Of a stretch of DNA of 64,000 nt, positions 33,440 through 43,480 are shown piece by piece. The notes under the pieces were generated by a model. The model had not been told where the DNA came from and searched no databases. It was given only the letters and a program-made list of their open reading frames with translations. The stretch lies in NCBI GenBank assembly GCA_011799875.1, contig CM022302.1:201606086-201670085 (forward strand), given 5' to 3'. The DNA is from Thinopyrum elongatum. Lineage: Eukaryota; Streptophyta; Magnoliopsida; Poales; Poaceae. Positions within the stretch are counted from its first letter, which is position 1; the number at the start of each line of letters is the position of its first letter. The position numbers were made by a program, and so were the translations under genes.

Positions 33440-35136
33440 CTAGTCCCTGCGTTGGCCCTCAACCCTCTTGATCGAATCTACCTTCTCAAGGATGGGCGCG
33501 ACAAGCTCCTCAAGTGCCTTGAGATCTGCATCCTTCGGCAATCGGTCGAGCATGTTGGTGAGATCAACGCCAGGGTTCTTATGCACCACCTTGACGAGTA
33601 CCTTGCGGAGGACGGCCCGGCAAAGTTTGCGGGATTCATTGGCCAGTTGGGTCGTTCGGTTGGACTGTAGCAGCTTCAAAGCATCAATGATGCTTTCGAA
33701 GAACATGGTCAACCTAGCGCTCGAAGATATCCTTTCTTCGGAGGAATACCTGAAGTTTTGCAGGCCATCCTGGCCCATGGTTGACAATTGTGCTGTGAGC
33801 CTCTCCGCGGTGTCAACAAGGCGATCAGTCCAGATTTTCACACCCTTCTCATAGTCAATTTGGGCGGCGGCAGCGCTCTTAAGCAAGTTCTTCTCATCCT
33901 GAAGATCTTTGCTTAGGGCCTTCTCGCGGGCCTTTCCGTCCTTAAGAGACTTCTCCAGCGTGGTCAGCTTTAGCCTCAGATCGGCAATGGCATCGTTGGC
34001 TGAAGAGAGCTGCTTGGTCTTGTCGGACATGGCAACTTGCATCTCCGCCAGGCTGTGGAGAGTTTTCTCCCTATCCCCTTTGAGCATCGAGAGCTCCTTG
34101 CCGTGTTCTTCAAGATCCACCTCCAGCTTCTTCACTTTGTCGCTCAGCTCGTTCTTGGCAGCCTTTGCAGCCTCGGCAGCATCGACGGCCTCCTTGAGCT
34201 TGCCGGCGTGATCTACAGTTAGAGCTTTGAGCGCCTCTTTGTGCTTTTGCTCCAGCTCCTGGATCCGCTGCGCGACAAGCTTATCGATCTCCTCATCTTT
34301 GCTGCGAAGCTTGGCGGTGAGCGCCTGTTCATGTGCGGCAAGATCTTCCTCGTGGGCATCAAGCACAATATGACGCTCCGTCAGGAGAGCATCTTCAGCA
34401 GCAGTTCTTTGTGCAGCTTCCTCTTGCACTTTCTCCATGTCAGATTGTTTCAAGAGGAGCTCCGTCCAGCTTTGGCTCATTTGTTCCCGGCTGGCAGTCA
34501 ACTCCTGAAGGGCCTCGGTGTACCAGATCTGCATCTGCTCAATGCGCTTCTGAAAACCTGCTTCGGCTGCTTCGACAACTGCCATTCTGGAATTTGCTTT
34601 CTCTTTTCAAGCACAGTGGAGTGCTTGGAGCTTGCGGAACTTTTCGCCCATGGCCTGGAGGAGCTGATCCTCTTCAGATTTGCCACTGCTGGCGCTTGGA
34701 TCATCAACAATTTCGAGCCCGGCAGCGGCGATGATTTCTTCATCAAAGGTTTCCCCTCCAGTCGGTGTTTCAATATTTGCCGTGCCCGGCAAGTTGATGA
34801 ATAGGTTGTCGCCAACCTTGAGATATTTGCTCGATGAGCGAGCTTCGGATGTCGATGGTTGGTCCTCGACGTTCATTTCGCCGGTGGCTGGGGGCTCTGT
34901 GGCCGATGTAGCGCCTGGCGCTCCTGCGGCAGGAATGCCGTCAGTGTGGTCATCAGTCTCCTCGCCGGCCCTTTCGGCAGATTCCTTGGCGGCTTCCTCG
35001 GCAACAGTTTCGCTGACCTCGACAGTGGCGTCTTTGGCGGCCTCGCTAGCAGCGATCCTATCAGCTTCGGCGGCGGCGTCTCTGGCGGTCTCCTCCATGA
35101 CAACGTCGACATCCATGTGTTCCATCACAGGGAATT
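33440..35136 (-). pseudogene. Tat1 antisense gene, exon 3: acidic linker and long coiled coil
   Basis: About 170 acidic/Ala-rich residues (MEHMDVDVVMEETARDAAAE...) end at TGA 34607; the same frame then gives 381 uninterrupted residues (MAVVEAAEAGFQKRIEQMQI to IKRVEGQRRD). Most of these show heptad spacing of Leu/Ala with many Glu, Lys and Gln, for example KVKKLEVDLEEHGKELSMLK and LRLKLTTLEKSLKDGKAREK: a long coiled coil, suggesting oligomerisation. The last 100 residues are less coiled (LTMFFESIIDALKLLQSNRT). No catalytic motif. The single TGA is consistent with CGA-to-TGA. Confidence 0.8.
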
Positions 35137-35245
35137 CTGGAGGACGAAGGAAGGAAAAAAAATAAGATCAAGGTTGAAGTTCAAGAAGACAAAAAGAAAG
35201 AAAGATAAAGAAAAGGATAGCAAGTGCTCTAAGGCAAAGAATTAC
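35137..35245 (-). other. Intron B of the Tat1 antisense gene
   Basis: 109 bp on the minus strand, donor GCAG|GTAATTC, a strong T/C tract and acceptor CGTCCTCCAG|AATTC. The length is not a multiple of three, and removal restores the reading frame into MEHMDVDVVMEETARD. This frame repair is strong evidence of real splicing. Confidence 0.8.
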
Positions 35246-35667
35246 CTGCGTCGAGTTGTTGAGAGGTGGCCTCGCCCCTCCCAGCAACGTTGGCTGCCGG
35301 GGAAATGTTGCCGGTACCCATGCGTACCGGCTCCTCCTCAACCAAGATAGGCTCGTCGGTGGTAACTCTTGCCGGGGATGCGCTTGTGGGCGGCGCGGTT
35401 GATGGAGGCGGCACGATGGGGGCAGTTTCCACCTCTCCCTGTTACTGTTCTTCTCCTGCAAGCCCGAAGATATCAGCGGCAAGGGTAGAAACCTCAGTGC
35501 CCGCCAGCGGAAAACGAGTGGAGAACACACGCTGGGGGCTGCGCTGAGGGCTGAGCCCCGGACTGATGACGACAATTTCCGGCGCGCTCGTAGAGCCAGC
35601 CGGGGGCTCATCGCCCGTGGAAGTCCTCGAACTCTTCGCCACCCTTTCCGCCAAGGTTTCTGCATCG
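35246..35667 (-). pseudogene. Tat1 antisense gene, exon 2
   Basis: About 140 codons rich in Ser, Pro and Thr: SPGLSPQRSPQRVFSTRFPL, then one TAA at 35442 and continuing in frame PTSASPARVTTDEPILVEEE to the donor at 35245. No recognised domain; probably a disordered linker between the Transposase_28-like part and the coiled coil. Confidence 0.7.
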
Positions 35668-35742
35668 CTGCAGAGACAAGATGAAGCAAGGCTATGAGAT
35701 TACCCCGAAATTGGGAGATAAAGGCTGTGACAGGATACTTAC
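35668..35742 (-). other. Intron A of the Tat1 antisense gene
   Basis: 75 bp on the minus strand, donor GA|GTAAGTATCC and acceptor CTTGTCTCTGCAG|CGATG. It contains in-frame stops; removal joins EREEE to DAETLAERVAKSS. Typical plant GT-AG intron. Confidence 0.75.
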
Positions 35743-37399
35743 TCTTCCTCTTCTCGTTCCGGGCTGAAGCCGGAGATGTCGAAATCGACCTCCGTTATAG
35801 TGCCCGTGTGAGGGGGTGGAGGAGGGGTCATGGGTCGCTTGGCTGTAACAGGTGCAGGAGACTGGCGTGGTTCCGCCACCTTAGCCTCCGGTGCGGTTGT
35901 GTGAGACGCCCCTGCCGCCTTAGTAGTTGCCGCAGGTGCGGGTCTCGCGCGCCGCGCAGGTTGCTGTCGAACTCCTTGCCGCGACACAGTCTTGCCGGCC
36001 GCCTTCTTGCCGGGAGCCTCGCTGCCGAAGAGGGTTGGCTAGCCACGATGCCAAAAGTGGCCTTTCAAAGAACGCGCTTAGTCTTCTTCGGAGCTGGGGG
36101 CTCCTCCTGTGGCTCTTCTTCGGCTACGTCTTTGTCGAATGAGCCCTCGGCGGCCGCGCTGCTCTGTTCCCCGGCAGCCTCAGCCTCCCCGGCAAGATTT
36201 TCTTCCATCACAACCTCCGCGTCGCTGGTTTCTCATTCTGTGAAACCGACGCTGCCGGCCTCCGCGGTAAGATTCGCTTCTTCCACCCTAGTGATAATAT
36301 ACGCCACTTCTTCGTCAGTGGTGGCGCGAATGAGGTCCGTCTCTTCCCAGATGTCCCTCTCCGACAAGTTGTCGAAGAACTTTTGTGCTTCCTCCTCAGT
36401 TGGCTCGGCCCAAGTTGCGTCAAGACCATGGGCGTTGAACATTGGCATGATGGCGATGATTGACCCCAGGGCGAAGTTGTTGCACAAAGGGACAATTCTT
36501 GCCGGCAACCGATGTTTTTCATCGCGCTGGAATAGTTTGTGGCGGAGAGTGCCGAACTGCATGGCTGTCAAATTGTTGTTCAATCCAGGGCACAGCCTCA
36601 TGATGTCCGCTGCGTTCCGGTACTCCCAAGCTGGTCTTCCATTGCTCTGTAGGGGGGCGATGCGGCGGCGGAGGAAATCGAAGCCACTCATCTCCATCGT
36701 GAGCCCAGCAGCTTTCAGGCGAAGGATCCTGGTGGTGGCGATCGTGAGCCTCTCGTCCTCCGCGGCGAGATCGCTCTAGTCACTGCCGCGGACTGCCTTC
36801 TGCTGTCGAGGCAAATAGAACGAATGGGGATCTCCTTCCTTGATCTAGCACCACTCAGACTGCCATTCATCCCACTTCTCGCGGTAGACCCCATCTGGGT
36901 ATATCTCCTTATTCCAAGCCCGTGGAATCCAGGCGATAGAACCTGAAAGGGCCTCCCCCTTTTGGATGCGAGGAATAAAGTAATGGCGGAAGAGGGCAGT
37001 GTTGGGAACTACTCCGGCAAAGTTTTCACAAAGATGAGCGAAGACGGACATGCACATTACGGCGTTCGGCGTGAAATCAAGAAGATGGAAGCCGTATGTG
37101 TACATAATGTCGTTGAAGAAGTCAGAGAATGGAGGACAGAGTCCGCAATAGAAATAAGCGGTGAAGAAGCGATATCTGTCAGGTCCGCTCTTAGAACAAG
37201 AACCTGGAATCACGCGAGTTGCGGGGTGAGCTTGCGTCTCCTTCACCCACATGCACTGGTACCGGTTCTTCAAGGCCCTCGCATCGAGCGTCGGAGCAAA
37301 GACGATGTACTTCTTCCGCATCTTCACCAGCTCGCTCTCCGGGACATCGGCCTTCGTCTCCTTGCTTTTGCCTTTGCCCTTGCTAGCCTTGGGCGGCAT
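35743..37399 (-). pseudogene. Tat1 antisense gene, exon 1: Transposase_28-like domain
   Basis: Starts at ATG 37399 (MPPKASKGKGKSKETKADVP). Residues 25-180 match the grass 'putative gypsy type transposon' (Transposase_28) family: FFTAYFYCGLCPPFSDFFND, FHLLDFTPNAVMCMSVFAHL, CENFAGVVPNTALFRHYFIP. Past TAG 36845 and a second TAG near 36778 the same frame goes on (GFDFLRRRIAPLQSNGRPAW, LCPGLNNNLTAMQFGTLRHK), then an acidic stretch after TGA 36233. A frame change near 36040-36080 leads to a Pro/Ala-rich part ending EVDFDISGFSPEREEE at a canonical splice donor. Function is unknown; the position is that of the Tat-lineage aORF. Confidence 0.8.
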
Positions 37400-37552
37400 G
37401 GCGATTGCAAAGGCGGAAGCTGAGGATAGAGCGGGTGCGGAAGCGAAGAGCGGATAATGAGAAGTCTGGCTTTGAGCTCGAGAAGGGGAAAATAATGGCG
37501 GAGTCCAGATTGAGAAGAAGAGGGGGGTAAATAGGCTGCGCCTCTGCAGTTT

Positions 37553-37564
37553 CCCTTTTTATGG
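37553..37564 (-). promoter_or_regulatory. Antisense TATA box of Tat1
   Basis: The minus strand reads CCATAAAAAGGG 154 bp upstream of ATG 37399. The 10-base core ATAAAAAGGG recurs upstream of the B3 gene in Tat2 (42123-42132), also on the strand opposite to pol. Confidence 0.6.
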
Positions 37565-37798
37565 GGAAGGAGCGAGGCCGCCTCTTCTACTCCCCAATGT
37601 AAATACGCCTCTGCAGGCGCGCTGCAGCTGCAGCCTTTCAGCGCATGCTTCCCACGTCGCGCATTCAGCGCGCGTAGTGGGGGCACAGTAAGCGGGATAT
37701 TTACGAGCAGTTAATCCCCTGCCACACGTGCCCGTGCACTGTTTGGGCCTAGCCCAACAACGCCTCGCACTCGTGTGTGGCCTAGGCCCAGGGGCTCC
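37565..37798. other. Antisense promoter-proximal region and PPT of Tat1
   Basis: GC-rich stretch between the antisense TATA and the 3' LTR, ending in GGCCCAGGGGCTCC, the sense PPT. It would hold the upstream promoter of the antisense gene. No ORF with a known domain. Confidence 0.5.
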
Positions 37799-38604
37799 TG
37801 TCGATGTACTAAGTAGTGGGCTATTAGTACCCCGTACTTGTGCACGGGCAGTTGTAGCCATACTCGCGGCCAGGCTTGTCGGGGAACAGTTGGAGGTTAA
37901 TTCAAGTTATCAAAGAAACACCCAAGCCAAGGATCTGAGGATCAGCAGATAAGAAGAACTGAAGACTGAAAGCCAGCCTCCCCGGCAAGATCTTGCCGGG
38001 GTGGCCTGCGAAGCCCGGCAAGATTTCGCGCCCGGCAAGATTCTGCCACTATGCCACCGCTTTGGCACAGCAACCAGCCTGACATTCTGGGTCCTTCTCT
38101 GGATGCGTGGCAAGGCGCCAGTGGAGGAGAGCTTAATCGGTGCTGATGGGATGGCCCCTTTTTCCATCCCCAAGAAAATGAGGACACCTAAACGGACACC
38201 TCACGGTGCATTAAATGCATTCGTCCTAATCCGTCAGTGGTTAGGTATGATGACCCTGTAGCTACTTTACACCACAATGTATGTACATTTTGCCACTGTG
38301 GTGACCCCTTTGAATGTATAAAAGGAGGCCCAAGGCAACTGCTACAGGGGAGGAGGATCTTCTGGCCCAACCTGCATGCGTAGCTGCTCTTTGAACGTAC
38401 TGTTCATCGCAAGCGCTCCTAGAGCCTGGGCTCAAGAACACTCTTAATAAAAGAAGGCAGGAGTAGGGTTTTACGCTGATTAGCGGCCCGAACCTAGGTA
38501 AAATCACCCCGCGTCGATCGTTGGTTCTGCTCTTTGCGCATACCTCTCTCCCTGCCGAATCGTAAAGGGGTCCTTTGGGATCCCATAGGTGTCGCACGCC
38601 GACA
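37799..38604 (+). repeat. 3' LTR of Tat1
   Basis: 806 bp, colinear with the 5' LTR. The 22-bp palindrome is retained (37980-38001). It is preceded by the purine-rich GGCCCAGGGGCTCC, the PPT, and followed by the TSD CTTTT. Confidence 0.95.
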
Positions 38605-39584
38605 CTTTTTAGGGAAGGGAAATACTCACTCGTATACATATCTTTATGTTAACTATTGTCATTCAAAAATTCCACTTACTCGGTATTCAATATTTTTTGT
38701 GAATTTTTGCAGATGCAGACTCGGGTTGAGCCATACATGGTAGGATGGAAGAGTTACCGAGGTGGTAGATGGAAGCATAAATGTTGTCAACTGCAAATGA
38801 ATAAATTCACTTGAGCTAAAACATGTTGGATTCATGGCGCAAGTTGCCGCTGCTTTGTGGATTTTGTTATTTCCTGTCCTATAAATGCTACTCTGAATTT
38901 TAATTTTTATATGAGACAATCTAAGTTGTATAAAAATGTTGAATCTGGAGATTTAAAGTTGACATTATCACTGTATGCAGTACAATAGTGTAAAGGCTGA
39001 ATCTAGAGATTCAGAGTTGCCATTGTTTAACCTTATTTGCTCTGTACTGAATGATCTGAGGGGTTGCTGATTAGGCCTATACTAATTGCACCGTATACAA
39101 TTTGCTTTGTAAATTTATGGCACTTTGTGGACACCACATAAACCACAAAAGAATAACAGGACTATGACATAGTCCCACATAAGAAGTGGCGGTCAGAGCT
39201 AGTTAGTCCCACAATGTCGAGCGAGCTGTCCATTTACATCCTGAGGCTGGAGCGTGACCAGATTAGAATAGGGCATAGGCGCATTAAGTAGGCGATGGTG
39301 GAGGGGCGCCCCGTGGATCCATGTAGGTCTCGAACTCGAATCCATGTACAAGATCCACCTTCGTACATGCGTGGCTGGGCTGAAGGTCAAGATTCCGGAA
39401 AATTCTTCCAGAATCTGCTTCCCGCGAAATCTACCGTCGAAGTTCTTTTGTGAGATTCCAGTTTAAGATTGTGGATTGAGTTGTGTGTTAAAATGTCTAA
39501 ACGCCCTTAAATGGAAACTGTTTGATGAATTGTTAACATTTATTGAATACGCACCCGCAAAAATCATTTATTGAATATGAGCAC
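38605..39584. other. Unassigned AT-rich region right of Tat1
   Basis: About 980 bp. It begins with the TSD CTTTT, so it is the continuation of the sequence at 25381, probably the 3' region of the hAT element. It contains TTTTTGCAG (38706-38714), which resembles a splice acceptor, and two related inverted words (TTGAATCTGGAGATTTAAAG near 38938 and CTGAATCTAGAGATTCAG near 38999). No coding domain recognised. Confidence 0.4.
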
Positions 39585-40653
39585 TTTCTTTTTGACGAAA
39601 AATAGCATTGTGCTGATTTCATTCATTAAGATAGGATGAGACACCCCAAGAAATACAGATCAAGGTTTAGGATGGCTGACAGCTAGAAAGGGGAAGGAAA
39701 AAGCTGTACAAATGTACACTAAGAATGAAAGAAACTATCTCGCGCCTATCCATTGTGCTCCTTTGAATCCAGCGATTCTCCAAGAATTCGGCTCAATGAT
39801 AATGTTTTGAGCGACCTTCAGGAAATGGTTTGCCTTGTTGTTGAATATGTAGTTGTTTCTTTCTTTCCAAACCTGCTAGGATACCACCATTATAAGTGAT
39901 GAGAGGTCCTTTTTCTTGCTTGTACCACCAGTCCAATATAGAGCCAGTATGAGCAATATGTAAGATGTTGAATGGAAAATTATAAATTGCCACGCAGTAG
40001 CCCCAAATTCCAGTCGTGAAAGGGCAGCTAGAGACAAGGTGTAGACCATCCACCCACCCTAAGTGGCATAATTGACAGACCGAGTTGTGAGGCCAACCAC
40101 GCTTTACAAGGTTATCCGCAGTCAAACATTTGCCTTGTACAAAGAGCCAACTGAAGAATCTTATTCTTGGTGGAACCTTGATATGCTAAATGACCTCAGG
40201 AAGAGGAGAATCAATCTTGCCCCAGAATTGACATAGGTAAGCTGACTTAGCATTATATCTTCCATTCGCTGACCATTTCCAAATGAACTCATCCTCCAGG
40301 TTGGACAAAGTGACCACACTGGATCTGTGCCAGAAGTCAATGCATTCTAGCAACACCTCATTGGCCGGGCTGTGCTTGAGAAGAGTGGCCCATTTTCTAT
40401 TGGTGAGTCCTTCAGCCAACTATATTCTTCTGTTCTTGCTATGCTTGAAAATGTTAGGAAACGGAACAACCGAAATCTCACTGTTGAGCCAGTGATCATG
40501 CAAAAAGGTTATCTTAATACCACTACCGATTTTGATGGAGGTACAAGCAATGAAAAGAGCCTTAACGTGCTTGTCAACAGGGAGCTGCAGACCTTGCCAT
40601 GGTTTATCCGGATCTGTGACGCTTTGCCAAAGCCAACGTACTTTAAGCGCCTG
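39585..40653 (-). mobile_element. L1-type LINE, 3' piece
   Basis: Minus-strand 3' end of a LINE that also occupies 58305-60928 and 62447-63804. The minus strand ends in GACGAAAAATAGC...CGTCAAAAAGAAA, an A-rich tail at about 39585-39597. At 40653 the LINE is cut by Tat2. Confidence 0.8.
39793..40653 (-). pseudogene. LINE ORF2 C-terminal region (zf-RVT type)
   Basis: The frame from 40653 downward reads ALKVRWLWQSVTDPDKPWQG, the classic plant L1 block after the reverse transcriptase, then FLHDHWLNSE, WKWSANGRYNAKSAY, and TADNLVKRGWPHNSVCQLCH, the zinc-binding domain that ends plant LINE ORF2. Stops interrupt it near 40420 and 40186. It continues directly from the reverse transcriptase at 58305 (HDLQAHGQV), which shows the Tat2 insertion point. 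The A-rich 3' UTR lies at 39585-39792. Confidence 0.85.
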
Positions 40654-41600
40654 TGTCGGTGTGGAAGAACACTCACATATGGGGCAGGGGTGCCCCTTTG
40701 TGGTTCGGCATGGGGACGGCCGCGTTGCACAAAGAGCAGAAATAGTGGGGGACAGCACGGCGGTGGACTCCTTCTCTTTTACCCAGGTTTGGGCCGCTTT
40801 GCAGTGTAAAACCCTACTCCTACTTTGGTGGATTGATCTGGAGGTAGACGAAGGCTCGACGCGCTCTAGCCCGGCAAGGGTGCCTCGGGGAGTGCGGCGT
40901 GATCTTACAAGTGCAGGGGGGTTAGAGTGTTCGAACCCTTTGCGAGGTTGCCTTGGGCCTCCTTTTATAGGTTAAGGGGTGACCTCAGTGGCAAAACAGT
41001 TGTTTGGGTGTGATTAGATAACTAACAGTGCTATCATACCTAACTCTGGCAGTTAGGACAAAGTGCATTAAATGCACTACTAGGTGTCGTGTCGAGGGCG
41101 AATCCCGCCAAGCCTGTCGCACCGCTTATCTGCCTCTTCTTACCAGCTTGACATGCCTCCTAGACGGGTGTCAATAAAGCTAATCTCTTCTCCTTGACGC
41201 TGCCACGTGCTTGATAGAATCCACCTAGTTGCTTAACACCATGACACCGTGCTGATTGGTGACTTGGGTGCGGTGAGGTGGAGCGGTGGCGTCTCGGTGA
41301 AGGTTCCTTGTTGAAGTGGTTTGGTGGGGTTTGATCTTGGCGGCCCCGGCAAGCCTGCCGGGGTGAATCTGGACTCACCCTTGGGAGCGGCCTTGAGCCT
41401 GCCAGGCTCTCTTGCCCGGCAAGGGAGGTCTTCCCAGGGCGGCCCGCAGCTACCTTGTTCTTCTTAATGCCCTCCTTGATCTCACGAAGAGCGGCTTTTC
41501 TGGCTTGACTTGATGCCATGCCTTGGTGTTTGAATATGTGACCGTCGCCATGCCTGTGCATGGGTTTGCTCAGCAAACATGGATGTGTGTTGCACTGAGA
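40654..41600 (-). repeat. 3' LTR of Tat2
   Basis: 947 bp; plus strand starts TGTCGGTGTGGAAG and ends GTTGCACTGAGA (the other LTR ends CTGACA). The minus strand has the TATA CTATAAAAGGAGGCCCAAGG near 40960-40980, sharing TATAAAAGGAGGCCCAAGG with the Tat1 LTR. CCGGCAAG words are frequent (41345-41430). Confidence 0.93.
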
Positions 41601-42120
41601 GGAGCCCTCGGGCCTGGCCCACATGTGCTTCCGGGCATCCTTGGGGTAGGCCCTAACAATGCACAGGCGGGCAACCTGACCTTGCCGCGGCAGGATCCAA
41701 GTCTCTGAGATTTTCTTTGCTTCTTCATTAACTTGGGATTGAATTTATCCTGGGTTCTCCGTGAGTCGTGTGATGTCAAAAACGGCGTGGGTATACCCAT
41801 GCAACGGGCTAGACGATGCCCATGTTCGCGAGGAGTTAATTTAAGTGCCCACGCATGACCCCGGGGGAGGGGGTAACTGCCATTTTACTCTTCCCACCAC
41901 GCCTGCCGTTTCAGCCACGTACGCTGCATGCATTGTGCAGGGTAGGTGGAGGACGCGTAGGGTGCGGGAATGAGTGCCATGGCAGAAAGCATGGTGCCAC
42001 GGATTGGCGCGGGAGGGTGGTCGGCGAATCTGGACGCCGTCAGTGGCACAGATGCGTTGGATTGGCGGAGCGGGGCGGTTGCCACAGGATGGTGGGGAGC
42101 CAGCCCCCTTGCCACGCTCT
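41601..42120. other. PPT of Tat2 and upstream region of the B3 gene
   Basis: On the minus strand the part next to the LTR reads GGGCCAGGCCCGAGGGCTCC, the PPT, matching Tat1's GGCCCAGGGGCTCC. The rest would be the promoter region of the plus-strand B3 gene. No coding motif. Confidence 0.6.
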
Positions 42121-42134
42121 GCTATAAAAAGGGG
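42121..42134 (+). promoter_or_regulatory. Antisense TATA box of Tat2 (B3 gene promoter)
   Basis: GCTATAAAAAGGGG is a strong plant TATA box, 82 bp before ATG 42203 and 123 bp before ATG 42244, followed by a C/T-rich leader (CACATCTTCCCCTTCTACC). It lies on the strand opposite to Tat2 pol and shares ATAAAAAGGG with the Tat1 antisense promoter. Confidence 0.7.
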
Positions 42135-42243
42135 CCACGGAGGTGAACTGAAGGGCTCACCCACACATCTTCCCCTTCTACCTCTCGTGCCCTTCTCCCA
42201 TCATGGTGAGAGGAAGAGGGCGCGCTCAAGCTCCGGCGGGGCG

Positions 42244-42876
42244 ATGAGTGCCTCCTCTCGACACCGCATCCCCGCCCTTGCTGGGGACGCCGGGGCAGGA
42301 TCTAGTGCGCAAGGTGGTGCCACAGGACGTGGTCGTGGCCGGCGCGGTGTTCGGGGCCGAGGAGGTCGTGGTGGAGCTCCGATCGCTCCTCCCCCAGCCG
42401 CTCCGATTCCAATGGAGGGCCATGTCGGGGACACGCCACTGGAGTTCATCGTCAGGCTGCGTGAGCCCCCACGCAGCCGTCTTTAGCTTCCTGGCCCTTT
42501 CGCAAGGGTGATGGAGGTTGAACAATCGCACGGGTTGAAGTTGCACATGAGGGGTTGCTGTAATGGCAACATGCGGGTGGATGTCGAGTTCCTCGCACCT
42601 CATGTCATGCTTCTCCGGCGTGGCTGGAAAACTTTTGCACGTGCCCATAGCTTGGCGGAGGGGCACGTCCTTCATTTTAAGCTAATGGAGGCTGATCTGC
42701 TCTCCATCAAGGTCTTCGGGTGTTCTGGTGCTCGCTTAGGGTGCTGCGCGGAGAGCTCGACTGACGATGAAAGCTCCTCCTTGAGCGACAGCGATGAAGA
42801 TGACACTGACGGCGAAGGCAACCGCGCCGAGCCCCCGGTCGTCAAGCACGAAGCCGACAACTTGGACTCCGGCTGA
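42244..42876 (+). pseudogene. B3 DNA-binding-domain protein carried antisense in Tat2
   Basis: A 211-codon frame with one in-frame TAG (42484-42486). Residues 1-60: Gly/Arg-rich (GRGRGRRGVRGRGGRGG), possibly nucleic-acid binding. Residues 65-165: a B3 fold, with EFIVRLREPPRSRL, then after the TAG LPGPFARVME, GLKLHMRGC, VDVEFLAPHVMLLRRGWKTF, ARAHSLAEGHVLHFKL and LLSIKVFGCSGARLG. The GWKTFARAH..EGHVLHFK..IKVF pattern is diagnostic for plant B3 domains, which bind DNA in transcription factors. Residues 170-211: an acidic Ser/Asp tail. The TAG is most simply CAG (Gln) mutated. An upstream ATG at 42203 would give only 14 codons; 42244 is preferred because it enters the B3 frame. It may continue past TGA 42874-42876 if that was CGA. 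Confidence 0.8.
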
Positions 42877-43480
42877 GCGCCGGACGCACCGTCAGCGTCA
42901 GCTGGGCGCCGGCAGCACCACCATCTGCAGCTGGACCCCTGGCAGAGCGATTTCCCGAGGGTGCTTGGCCAGTCGACTCCGCTTCCACCAGCTGGACCCC
43001 GGCAGGCTTCCTCATGGGCTCTGGCTTCTTCTTCCCTGCTGGTGTCCCTCCTGCCGCGTTCCTCTGGTCCTGGCGGGGGTGAACAGGGCATCGCCTAGCC
43101 GCTCTCCCCCCGGCCTCTTCTTCCTTGCCGGGGAGGCGCCCTCCCGATCTTGTCAGGCTGCATCCCGCGGGCCCTGACGGGGTCGGGCTGGGCTTCTGCC
43201 CAGGCGCTCCTTTTGCCCTCTTTCCTTCTTTACGCGACTCCTAGGAGGAGAGGGATAAGAAAGGCATTACGGGGCACTTTTGTTTTTTCAAATCAAAAGA
43301 TGTAGGCATTTGCCAAACTTCAGTTCAAATTATGTAACCCTCTATCCATGCTTGTATCCTGTATGATTCCTACTTGTTTATCGGCGTATTAATGAAAAAA
43401 AGAATGCCTACTGGGTACTTGTGCACATATCATATTCATGCTGAGGGATAATCCCTCAATACTTTCAAGTAAACAAGAGT
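42877..43480 (+). other. 3' region of the B3 gene
   Basis: The frame after TGA 42876 stays open to about 43098 (Pro/Ser-rich), then AT-rich DNA with TTTTGTTTTTTCAAATC and ATTAATGAAAAAAAG (43388-43402), resembling a plant 3' UTR and polyadenylation region. No known domain. Confidence 0.4.

Larger units (their letters stand above)
25382..38604 (+). mobile_element. Tat-lineage Gypsy retrotransposon 'Tat1', complete
   Basis: 13,223 bp with two 806-bp LTRs and a perfect 5-bp TSD CTTTT. The order is PBS, gag, protease, reverse transcriptase, RNase H, integrase, then about 5 kb before the 3' LTR holding a spliced gene on the opposite strand. Reverse transcriptase before integrase is the Gypsy order. 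The extra antisense ORF between pol and the 3' LTR is characteristic of the plant Tat lineage (RIRE2/Grande-like). The LTRs differ at scattered sites, a few percent by eye. Confidence 0.95.

Noticed and set aside
35694..36779. Long plus-strand open frame in Tat1
   Set aside because: It is the complement of the antisense gene, whose domains and introns are clear; Ser/Arg/Cys-rich shadow.
42121..42876. B3 gene as an ordinary host gene interrupted by repeats
   Set aside because: It lies inside Tat2, between the PPT/LTR and pol, with the element's near-matching TSD outside, so it is cargo of the element.
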